Shown piece by piece: positions 1 through 6,581 of a stretch of DNA of 18,737 nucleotides. A program made the position numbers and the translations under genes. Below the pieces are notes generated by a model, which was not told the DNA's origin, made no database searches, and saw only the letters and a program-made list of their open reading frames with translations. How positions within the stretch are numbered: the first letter of the stretch is position 1; every line of letters starts with the position of its first letter. Source of the stretch: Alphaproteobacteria bacterium UBA6178 (lineage in GTDB: Bacteria > Pseudomonadota > Alphaproteobacteria > Rickettsiales > UBA3002); the NCBI GenBank assembly GCA_002422205.1, contig DITS01000046.1, forward strand, positions 1 through 18,737. The letters run 5' to 3'.

Positions 1-1333
1 GCAATGCGCCATTATTGATGCTGTAGAGCGTCAGCACCGGCCAGTCTTTGATGATAATTTCTTTGACCTTCGCTACTGTATCATAAGCGCTTTTGACCAC
101 ATCGCCCTCAGCCAGCTGATTAATCGCCTTACTCGAGCCATCCCCAAGCAAAATCGGCGTGTCAGGTGATAAGCAGGTCGCGCAACTCCCATTATTGACC
201 AGCGCAGCATAACAAATATCCGCAGTGCTGCTATCTATGCAGCTTAGGTGATCACTCAATCCATCATTATTCAATATTGATACAGCTGGATTGGATTGTA
301 AATACTGTTGAAGCCTTTGCTTGCGTGCATTGACAGACTCTGCCCAGTTCTGTTGAAGATTTATATATTGCGGGAAAATAGCTTTTGCTATTTCGCGCTG
401 CCGAAGCAAAGAATAGCCCAGAATATTATCCTGATCGACTTTCAAATAGCTGAGCAGCTTATCAACATTGGCGCTCCGATATAAAGTAGGGTCAATTTCC
501 TTGGCAGCCTCACTACGGCATTGTGACTGGCAACTCACCGCCTCCTTCAATAGAACAGATGATATTTCATGATAAGAGCCATAGGCATTGGTAGGGTTCG
601 CCACTATAAAATGGCCTTCAATTTTGGCATTATCGAGAAAAATTTTATTATTAGTGCTTAAGATGGGCGTATAAATAAGGTTTAATACATCAGTAAAACT
701 GACCATATAATCCCGCAGAAAATTGCTTTTCGTTGTTTTTTCTTCCAAAACCATATTAGCGGGCAATTCAATCTCTGAAATATCCGTGCCTTCAGGATAA
801 TAAGGATAGTTTGGATAAATAGGCGTGGTCTGAAGCTTTTGTACTGCGGCAATTTTGGCCTTGCATTGAGTAGCCATACAGTCATTCAAATGTTGCTCCG
901 CCTTTTCTCGTTTAACCGCGTCACCACCCGAACGAGCTTGGCTCTGCATACAAAATGTAATCGGCTCAGATTCTGTTTGGATACGGTCTGGACACCATGA
1001 AACAGTAGAAGCCTGAAACATCACCTGACAACTTCCTAGCTGGCTTTCTTTACAACAACTATTCGCTAAGAACCCCGGCATGCGCGGATGGTCTTTCCAT
1101 TCCTGCACCGTTTGCGGACACATCTCTTTCGGCGGACAATGACACGATGGCATATCCGCATCCGATAAAGCAGAACCCGTCGACCAGTTATAACTGGGCT
1201 GTGCCCGCTCTGGCAAACAGGCCTTGCCCACATTCGGCAACGTAAAGCCCGCCTCTGCCGAGCCGGCAGGCATTATTAAAGGCATCGCGCCCAAACAAAG
1301 GAAAAATACCAACCCTGAAACCCAATACCGCAT
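1..1333 (-). CDS. Secreted cysteine-rich protein with C-terminal Hint (intein-like) domain, partial
   Basis: The reading frame is open from ATG 1331-1333 to the left edge: 444 residues and no stop, so the C-terminus is missing. Residues 1-28 look like a signal peptide (hydrophobic core 5-22, cleavage probably after SAEA at 28), which predicts export. The following region holds about 17 cysteines, for example C64, C66, C72, C93, C94, C102, C114, C128, C152, C157, C268, C272, C365, C374 and C384, suggesting a disulfide-rich exported protein. From C387 the sequence matches block A of Hint domains: CLSPDTPILLGDGSSKAI, then QLAEGDVV, then a block-B-like stretch near 423-441. Hint domains in known families self-cleave, splice or release toxins. 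The expected TxxH motif and the C-terminal His-Asn would lie off the window. A GGGGGG run ends 4 bases before the start. The N-terminal 380 residues match no family I recognise. The gene looks more AT-rich than the genes to its right. Signal peptide and Hint start are clear; function is unknown. Confidence 0.85.
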   Translation of the reverse strand, partial: MRYWVSGLVFFLCLGAMPLIMPAGSAEAGFTLPNVGKACLPERAQPSYNWSTGSALSDADMPSCHCPPKEMCPQTVQEWKDHPRMPGFLANSCCKESQLGSCQVMFQASTVSWCPDRIQTESEPITFCMQSQARSGGDAVKREKAEQHLNDCMATQCKAKIAAVQKLQTTPIYPNYPYYPEGTDISEIELPANMVLEEKTTKSNFLRDYMVSFTDVLNLIYTPILSTNNKIFLDNAKIEGHFIVANPTNAYGSYHEISSVLLKEAVSCQSQCRSEAAKEIDPTLYRSANVDKLLSYLKVDQDNILGYSLLRQREIAKAIFPQYINLQQNWAESVNARKQRLQQYLQSNPAVSILNNDGLSDHLSCIDSSTADICYAALVNNGSCATCLSPDTPILLGDGSSKAINQLAEGDVVKSAYDTVAKVKEIIIKDWPVLTLYSINNGAL

Positions 1334-1352
1334 ATGCCCCCCATAAGTGTAG

Positions 1353-1387
1353 ATATTAATAAAATTAAAGCAGAATTTTATTAATAT
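1353..1387. repeat. Perfect 14-bp inverted repeat upstream of the Hint gene
   Basis: Arms 1353-1366 (ATATTAATAAAATT) and 1374-1387 are exact reverse complements around a 7-base centre. The element ends 20 bases upstream of the Hint gene start. It could be an operator for a dimeric regulator, or a hairpin in the 5' leader of the minus-strand transcript. AT-rich palindromes can arise by chance, but 14 perfect pairs are unlikely even in this composition. Confidence 0.75.
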
Positions 1388-1399
1388 TTAGTTAAATAT
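1384..1399. repeat. Second AT-rich inverted repeat, 7-bp arms
   Basis: Arms 1384-1390 (ATATTTA) and 1393-1399 (TAAATAT) are exact complements around a 2-base centre. It partly overlaps the right arm of the 14-bp repeat. With so short a spacer it resembles a protein-binding palindrome rather than an RNA hairpin. The AT-rich background makes a chance match possible. Confidence 0.4.
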
Positions 1400-1684
1400 C
1401 ATTAACCATTGTGATTATTATTGCTGTGTGTTTGGCTGAATGATTGAGCGCACCAATAGCTCAACACGATAAGCCACCCTTAGAATGTAAGGCCAGATAG
1501 GTTAAATTTATCTTAATATTATGCAGCCAGGCTCGTCATTCGTTAAAGATAATTGGAATTAAAATAAAAAGAACAATAGGTTAATTCCCAAATCACCCAT
1601 TCTTAAAAAGAAAAATCAAAATCAGTCATCAATCCGTAACACAGCCCTGTTATGACACAGCCTCGATAGCGCTGGAGAGAATAC

Positions 1685-3919
1685 ATGTTTACACCGCCTG
1701 AATTAACCAAAGTCCATACATTCTTTGGCTCGCCCAGCGAATTAGCGCATTTACATGTGGGGGAAAGCTTCGCTGCGCGTATGGAAGATGAAATCAGTAG
1801 CCATCAAGGGCAAATCGAAGCCGAGAATTACCTGATCAACACCATCGCAAGTTATCAGCAGGTCGCCGCCACGCATGACCTGCCCGCCGACGCCTTCGCA
1901 GCATTATTGCGCCAGCACAAATACAGCCTCGATGCCGTAAAGACGGCAATGATAGAGCAGCATCACATCCCCGAAGCGGCCTTCACCCAGCCGGTAGATT
2001 TTACCCCCGTCGATACCGCCGATTATATGCGCCAGCGCGCCATGATGATCGGTGCGGTTCTCTCCTCCACACCGGTGCTACTGCGCGACCCGTGGCACGG
2101 TAAGCCCGTCACCAGCCGTTATGGTTTCACCAATTTCGAGGCAGAAGTCGGTGGCGTCGGCTTTAGTGCCATCGCCACCCCCCGGCATAAAGATATTCCC
2201 TTCCGCTTCGCCCTGATGAAACACACGCATGATGGCTATACCGATCATAATCCCGCCATGATCCTGTCAAATGAATTTTGCGACGCGTTCGAGGCCTATA
2301 ATAAAAGCTGCTACGGCAATCTGCCAGCAGCGCAACACCCGTTAATTGTAGCACTTGCCACCAACTTTAAACCCGCCATTCATGACCGTTTCCATAATTG
2401 GTTTCTCTATGACATGGAAGCCACTAGCGAAATATTTAAACAATGGGGTAATGATATTAATTTAGCCAACAACAAAGATAAAAACCCGCTGCTAAATAAC
2501 TATGAACAAATTGCCCTATGCTTCCACCTCTACGCATATCAAACATTATTCGATAAAAATCCTGATCTGAAAGATCAGATGTATCAGCGCCTCGAATATG
2601 CGGTGCAGGAAATCGCCAAATTCGGCGACTGGATGCAACAACAGCACCACCCGCAAGCGGAAGCCATCAAAGAATCTACCATCTACGCCTTGTTGTCCAA
2701 CATCTGTTTTGTGCTCAACCCTTTCGAGGATCGTTTCCAAAAACTAATGGCGCCCTATCCTGATGTGAAAGAAAAGCTCCTTACCATACGCGACGATGGC
2801 AAAGGCCTCGGCAGCACCCTTGAGCGCCTGCATGGTTACGAAGACGGGGTGCCCTCCCTCAAATATGGCGGCGCCAAAGAAGCTGTATTCGAATATATCC
2901 TGCGCTACCCGCTGGCCGATGAAATCCGCGCCCAGCGCGAGCAGGATCGCACCAGCCCCAGCGATTGGGAGAGCGGCAAACCGCTGCTGGGTATCGAGGA
3001 ATACACTCACCTGCCGCCTCAGCTGCAGCACAATGCAAAGAAGGTCCCTGATCCGCAAGTGTTTGCCAAAATCAATCAGGCATTAGCAGCGCTACCCGAC
3101 GCCATGCGCGAACAAGTAACTGACCGCATCGAAATAAGCGATGAAGGTTATTTCTTTTTCCGCCTGCAACGCGATGAAATCGACTACACCCGCTTCGAAG
3201 CGCAGTCTCAGCAGAAAAAATTATTGCTGGTAGATATACCGGTGGGCCAAACCCTCGATTTCACTAACGAAAAAAGCCTGTCGCTCAATGATAAGGTCCG
3301 TAAGCAGCATTTTCATCTGGTTGGCGGACAAGATATGCTGGCCATCAATGTGCGCGATCACGCCGCCGCGAATGTTATTCTCGATTACGCACGCACCGAC
3401 AGCGGGTATGATCCGCAGCGCGCGCTGGAAAAAGCCAAAGAATTGGCCGCGCATATGGGCATGAAAGATGTAGGTGATCTGTATAAAATCGAAAAATCCG
3501 TTGCCCAATCGCCCTCGCTCTATAACTTTACCGGCACCGGCTATTACTCCACAGCACTCACCAAATACCTTGCCAAATCCCCCGGCCCACTGGTCACGCA
3601 ACTGCATTCAGGCGGCGAGCAACGGCTGGTGCACGGCGCTTGCGTTTATTTGCCTTTTGGCAAAAACCCCCAAACGGACAGCGACCCCGATTGCCATTTT
3701 ATCGAAAACAGTGATTTCAAACGTGACTACAATAAAAGCGATGGCACCAAAGATTTAGCCATACTAAGCTTGCGTAGCGATACGCCCTTGATGCAGCATG
3801 ACCATGCGCAGGAAGCCTTAAATGGGTTATTACAAACGCTGCATCACTGCAATCTGCAAGTTACACACGGCGCATCAAGGGCCGCAAGCATGGCAAAAAG
3901 TGAAAGTATATTTGTATAA
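1685..3919 (+). CDS. Large protein of unknown function (744 residues)
   Basis: ATG at 1685 is preceded by GGAG (1674-1677) at good spacing, and the frame is uninterrupted for 744 codons, so this is a real gene. I do not recognise the family. The protein has no signal peptide and no obvious membrane segment, so it is probably cytosolic or exported by a leaderless route. It is rich in His, Gln, Asp and Lys. Residues 1-120 look helical and charged. The middle (about 200-420) has aromatic-rich helical stretches. The C-terminal third holds an FHLVGGQ-type segment (about 547-553), a glycine- and tyrosine-rich stretch (FTGTGYYSTALTKY, about 618-631) and HGACVYLPFG (about 652-661). No nucleotide-binding P-loop or other standard catalytic signature was evident. 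It is divergent from the Hint gene and followed after one base by a broken epimerase gene. An effector or enzyme role cannot be judged from the sequence. Confidence 0.85.
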   Translation: MFTPPELTKVHTFFGSPSELAHLHVGESFAARMEDEISSHQGQIEAENYLINTIASYQQVAATHDLPADAFAALLRQHKYSLDAVKTAMIEQHHIPEAAFTQPVDFTPVDTADYMRQRAMMIGAVLSSTPVLLRDPWHGKPVTSRYGFTNFEAEVGGVGFSAIATPRHKDIPFRFALMKHTHDGYTDHNPAMILSNEFCDAFEAYNKSCYGNLPAAQHPLIVALATNFKPAIHDRFHNWFLYDMEATSEIFKQWGNDINLANNKDKNPLLNNYEQIALCFHLYAYQTLFDKNPDLKDQMYQRLEYAVQEIAKFGDWMQQQHHPQAEAIKESTIYALLSNICFVLNPFEDRFQKLMAPYPDVKEKLLTIRDDGKGLGSTLERLHGYEDGVPSLKYGGAKEAVFEYILRYPLADEIRAQREQDRTSPSDWESGKPLLGIEEYTHLPPQLQHNAKKVPDPQVFAKINQALAALPDAMREQVTDRIEISDEGYFFFRLQRDEIDYTRFEAQSQQKKLLLVDIPVGQTLDFTNEKSLSLNDKVRKQHFHLVGGQDMLAINVRDHAAANVILDYARTDSGYDPQRALEKAKELAAHMGMKDVGDLYKIEKSVAQSPSLYNFTGTGYYSTALTKYLAKSPGPLVTQLHSGGEQRLVHGACVYLPFGKNPQTDSDPDCHFIENSDFKRDYNKSDGTKDLAILSLRSDTPLMQHDHAQEALNGLLQTLHHCNLQVTHGASRAASMAKSESIFV

Positions 3920-3920
3920 A

Positions 3921-4271
3921 ATGCTCCTCATCGGCGCCACCGGTTATGTCGGCAATGCCTTGCTCGAAGTGTTGAGAAAAGATAATCAAGTCATTACCAC
4001 TTCACGCACGCCACACCAAATTAAGTAACAAGACGTCAAAAAAGTGCAACTCGATATCTGTGACAAACAGCCAGTGGATGAGGTCATCCGTTTAACGCAG
4101 CCGGATATCGTGATCCATGCCGCATCCCCAAATGCGCAAAAAAGACGGAAGAAATATAATATCCCTACTGAAATGGTAACAGAGACCGATCCCACGCTGG
4201 AATTAATGGCAGCGGCAGATGAATCCGCACTTCGCCAACTCAAGCCGGATTATTCATGGGGCAGCCCCTAA
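3921..4271 (+). pseudogene. Broken NAD(P)-binding epimerase/reductase fragment
   Basis: ATG 3921 begins one base after the previous stop. The frame opens with a Rossmann dinucleotide-binding motif, MLLIGATGYVG, typical of extended short-chain dehydrogenases and NAD-dependent epimerases. It is stopped by TAA at 4026-4028. The same frame continues after this stop with VQLDICD and then QPDIVIHAASP, which match the next two conserved blocks of that family (the D-x-x-D element and the PDxVxHxAA block). It ends for good at 4269-4271 after 116 codons including the internal stop. A family member usually has 280-330 residues, so the catalytic YxxxK and substrate domain are absent. This is therefore an in-frame nonsense mutation plus a 3' truncation. 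No good ribosome binding site precedes it. A short translated 35-residue fragment is possible but unlikely to be functional. Confidence 0.75.
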
Positions 4272-4312
4272 GGCAGCATAAGGCCACATTATATGGCATG
4301 GGACGCTAAGCA

Positions 4313-4462
4313 CTAACCATTTCGACTGGTGGGCTTGAGCGATGCTTTCGCATCCTTTTCACTTCGCTTATCCGCCAGCGTCATCATCGGCAGTTCCTGC
4401 GGAAAACGGCTATTCATAAAATCAATAATATCAAGCTGAGTAGGCACAGACATCGTAGACAT
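4313..4462 (-). CDS. Small hypothetical protein (49 residues)
   Basis: ATG at 4460-4462 follows AAGGAG on the minus strand with a 6-base spacing, and the frame stops at 4313-4315. The product begins MSTMSVPTQLDIIDFMNSRF and ends in a basic, polar tail. It has no signal peptide or membrane segment. It lies 22 bases downstream of the 130-residue gene and is probably translated from the same mRNA. No family is recognised. The support is the ribosome binding site and the operon-like position. Confidence 0.55.
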   Translation of the reverse strand: MSTMSVPTQLDIIDFMNSRFPQELPMMTLADKRSEKDAKASLKPTSRNG

Positions 4463-4484
4463 AGCAGGCTCCTTGCATAAACTA

Positions 4485-4877
4485 TTAAAGGGTTGTCGGC
4501 TCGGTATGATCAGTTAGCAATTGTTGAATAATATCGCTCACCTCACGGCTTGCCTCGGCAAAGCGCGGGGCTTTTGCTTCCACTTTTGCGGGTGCAATGG
4601 CAGGGCTTTCGCTCTCAATACGCATATATTCACGCGCCGATTGCTCCAGCGCATCATGCAACGCAATTAGCAGCGCCTGCCCTTCTTTATTAATATGCGG
4701 CTCCACAGAATGCTGCCCATCTTCCCACTGCTGCATCCAGGCAATCAGGCGTTCCACACCCTGTGTCAGCCCATCTTCACGCAATAAATCACGGTATTTA
4801 GACAATAACTGCTGCAGCCGATCGAGTGTTGCCTGCAAGCGATGCTCACGTGAAGACTGCGGGGCGGGATGATGCAT
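4485..4877 (-). CDS. Hypothetical helical protein (130 residues)
   Basis: The frame extends upstream to an ATG at 4931, but the ATG at 4875-4877 (MHHPAPQ) has AAGGAA on the minus strand at suitable spacing and is the likelier start, giving 130 residues. The product is soluble, with long amphipathic helices (about 15-50 and 65-95), then an Ala/Pro/Lys-rich linker (about 93-108) and a short final helix. There is no signal peptide, transmembrane segment or known motif. It heads a probable two-gene minus-strand transcript with the 49-residue gene and is divergent from the CsbD gene, with about 240 bases between them. Function is unknown. Confidence 0.65.
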   Translation of the reverse strand: MHHPAPQSSREHRLQATLDRLQQLLSKYRDLLREDGLTQGVERLIAWMQQWEDGQHSVEPHINKEGQALLIALHDALEQSAREYMRIESESPAIAPAKVEAKAPRFAEASREVSDIIQQLLTDHTEPTTL

Positions 4878-5116
4878 GATGCGATTCCTTCTCTTGGTTT
4901 CATATAGCGTTAAGCTTAAGTAAAGCCGCATAAAGAAGCGCTAGGAGCGCCGCGCCTCCCTATAAGAAAATCATAAAGCATCAATAATATTTACAGCATA
5001 TTTACGCAGCAGCCCACACAGCCTAATCGCAAAGCAATACGTCTGGCGCTCTAATGGGGATGTAGCCGCGAGGTTGCACGTTTGATTAACCAAGAAGACA
5101 ACGAACGGAGAATGAA

Positions 5117-5341
5117 ATGAACAAGGATCAAATAGAAGGCAATTGGAATCAATTCAAAGGGAAATTGAAAGAAACCTGGGGCGAGCTGACCGATGATGAA
5201 GTGGCCCTGTACAACGGTAAGCGCGATCAATTCCTTGGCAAGCTGCAAGAAAAATACGGCATTGCGAAGGAAGAAGCGTCCAAACGCGTAGAAGAGTTAG
5301 AAGCATCGAATAACTACCGCAGCAAGAATAAGGCTGCATAA
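5117..5341 (+). CDS. CsbD-family stress protein
   Basis: This 74-residue protein starts MNKDQIEGNWNQFKGKLKE and continues with WGELTDDE and KYGIAKEEA, the pattern of the CsbD family (YjbJ in Escherichia coli, CsbD in Bacillus subtilis). Family members are small, soluble, helical proteins abundant in stress or stationary phase; their molecular function is not established. The length is typical. The start is preceded by GGAG a few bases upstream. The gene is followed after about 90 bases by a second, divergent CsbD-like gene. A sigma-factor-dependent stress promoter would be expected, but I could not see a convincing one in the 240 bases upstream. Confidence 0.93.
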   Translation: MNKDQIEGNWNQFKGKLKETWGELTDDEVALYNGKRDQFLGKLQEKYGIAKEEASKRVEELEASNNYRSKNKAA

Positions 5342-5373
5342 ACTCGTGCTATGACGCTGTCGCGCAGTCTTAG

Positions 5374-5406
5374 TTGCCCGGTGTAGGCTCCCCTTGCACC
5401 GGGCAA
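5374..5406 (+). promoter_or_regulatory. Perfect 10-bp hairpin between the two CsbD-like genes
   Basis: TTGCCCGGTG at 5374-5383 pairs exactly with CACCGGGCAA at 5397-5406 across a 13-base loop. No T-run follows, so it is not a standard intrinsic terminator. It lies 26 bases before the start of the next gene. It may stabilise the 3' end of the csbD message, act as a partial terminator, or shape the leader of the downstream gene. Confidence 0.6.
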
Positions 5407-5432
5407 TCCCCTACATCGAAGGAGTTTGCGTT

Positions 5433-5672
5433 ATGATCACTTCATCACTGGCAATAGATCAGTCAGCCAACGACAGCGTAGCCTGTCATTGGCCCACCCT
5501 GCGCTCGCGCTTGCTGGCACAGTGGCATAAATTATCCATTCAGGAGCTCAATGATATAGGCCCTCAGCGGCACCGGCTGGCATTGCTCGTGCAGGCCAAA
5601 TACGGCATTGCCTGGCAGCTGGTCGAAAATTATATCCGCAATATGGAGCGCAGTCTGCCTGCCGCAGCGTAA
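5433..5672 (+). CDS. Divergent CsbD-like protein (79 residues)
   Basis: ATG 5433 has AAGGAG (about 5419-5424) at 8-base spacing, so it is preferred over an upstream in-frame ATG at 5394 that lies inside the hairpin. The product aligns without gaps over about 54 residues with the CsbD protein next to it: W at the start, L-x-x-x-W, a K/H-L-T/S-x-x-E/D-like turn, R, Q-x-KYGIA and a final E are shared. I count about 13 identities. The most conserved block is KYGIA. This suggests an old tandem duplication, or a CsbD-fold relative adapted to another partner. It lacks the acidic character of the canonical protein and has an extra N-terminal 20 residues. A strong terminator follows. Confidence 0.8.
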   Translation: MITSSLAIDQSANDSVACHWPTLRSRLLAQWHKLSIQELNDIGPQRHRLALLVQAKYGIAWQLVENYIRNMERSLPAAA

Positions 5673-5720
5673 ATGAAAGCATAGTTGTGTAAGCAGTATG
5701 TATCCCTACCCAAGAGCCAT

Positions 5721-5756
5721 GACCCGCATGGGATTATTCCCTGCGGGTCTTTTTTT
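5721..5756 (+). terminator. Intrinsic terminator after the CsbD-like pair
   Basis: GACCCGCA (5721-5728) pairs with TGCGGGTC (5742-5749), with an inner GGGA/TCCC stem, and is followed directly by seven T residues (5750-5756). It closes the CsbD-like transcription unit. Confidence 0.9.
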
Positions 5757-5896
5757 ATTCACCCCGTTTTGACTTATTCCATTTTTATACATTTGCCCCT
5801 TTCTGCTCATCGCTTCCTTAGATGGGCTCTGCCACAGTGTGCCAATCCCGCAGATCATTGTGGTCTGCAAGCTAACCACTGATAAGGAGAAATCTC

Positions 5897-6127
5897 ATGT
5901 CAACTGCAACAACCGAAGTTAAAAACAGCCTGCGCGATGTTAAAACCGATGCAGAAAACGCAGCACACCGTGCAGGCACCAGCGTGCGCAACATGCTCGA
6001 TTCCGCATCCGACGAGCTGGCCCACGTAAAAGAAGTCGTGAACGACCAGATTCATAACAAACCCGTGCAATCAAGCCTGATCGCATTGGGCGCTGGCGTG
6101 ATTCTTGGCCTGCTCATTCGTCGCTAA
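5897..6127 (+). CDS. DUF883/ElaB-YqjD-like membrane-anchored protein
   Basis: This 76-residue protein has an N-terminal helical, charged segment (1-55) resembling the YqjD/ElaB/YgaM family and a single C-terminal membrane anchor (about 57-74) ending in RR. In that family the anchor contains glycines (here ALGAGVILGLL), and E. coli members bind ribosomes at the inner membrane in stationary phase. The start has AAGGAG at good spacing. It is followed by a YqjE/holin-like gene, the same order as yqjD-yqjE in enterobacteria, which supports the assignment. Confidence 0.88.
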   Translation: MSTATTEVKNSLRDVKTDAENAAHRAGTSVRNMLDSASDELAHVKEVVNDQIHNKPVQSSLIALGAGVILGLLIRR

Positions 6128-6155
6128 TAAGAAAATATAGGGGAGAATGCACGTG

Positions 6156-6581
6156 ATGCGCTTTATCGCACTAACATTGATTGGCAAAGTGGCTGGCATG
6201 GTGATGCTACGCCGCAACTTGGCCCAAATCACGCCGGTATGGCACCAATTGGTATCCGCCATGGCCGTCTTACTGGCATTGGCAATGTTAGCGGTAATCA
6301 CCGTCGCATTACTCATGAGCAGTCTTCTCTATCTGGGCTACAGCCTCTTAATAGCCACCGGCTTTTCACCGTTGATTGCTCTCGCAGCAGTCATCGGTGG
6401 GCTGCTGGTGATGCTGGTAGTCCTTTTCCGCCTGATGGGCCATTGTGTTGAAAAACTCGACACCATCCCCGTCCAGCTGGCCGAAGCACGCAGCAGCCCC
6501 TTCACTTCCCATATTGGTGAAGTCGGAAGTTCCTTCCTTGACGGCTTGCTTAATCGTCCGCTTTACACTAAAAACCGCTAA
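6156..6581 (+). CDS. YqjE/holin-superfamily-III-like membrane protein
   Basis: The first ATG in frame (6147) sits one base after GGGGAG and is too close; the ATG at 6156 (MRFIALTL) has proper spacing, giving 141 residues (a GTG at 6153 is also possible). Two hydrophobic segments (about 32-62 and 70-94) form a membrane hairpin, flanked by a basic N-terminal amphipathic part and a polar C-terminal tail. This architecture matches the YqjE/Phage_holin_3_6 group, which often follows YqjD-like genes as here. The stop overlaps the ATG of the next gene by one base (TAATG), so the lipid A deacylase is likely translationally coupled to it. Confidence 0.75.
   Translation: MRFIALTLIGKVAGMVMLRRNLAQITPVWHQLVSAMAVLLALAMLAVITVALLMSSLLYLGYSLLIATGFSPLIALAAVIGGLLVMLVVLFRLMGHCVEKLDTIPVQLAEARSSPFTSHIGEVGSSFLDGLLNRPLYTKNR

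Larger units (their letters stand above)
1334..1684. other. AT-rich divergent intergenic region
   Basis: These 351 bases separate the divergently transcribed Hint gene and the 744-residue gene. No convincing coding frame was seen on either strand. It is strongly AT-rich and holds two inverted repeats near its left end (listed separately). It must contain the promoters of both genes, but I could not assign a confident -35/-10 pair. A GGAG ribosome binding site at 1674-1677 serves the right-hand gene with a 7-base spacing. Confidence 0.7.

Noticed and set aside
1685..3919. Idea that the 744-residue protein is a toxin or catalase-like enzyme
   Set aside because: No toxin domain, haem-binding or catalytic signature could be pointed to, so no function is assigned.
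5057..5082. Possible general-stress (EcfG-type) promoter before csbD: GGGAT, 17 bases, CGTT
   Set aside because: The -35 differs at two of five positions from GGAAC and no similar site was found before the neighbouring stress genes.
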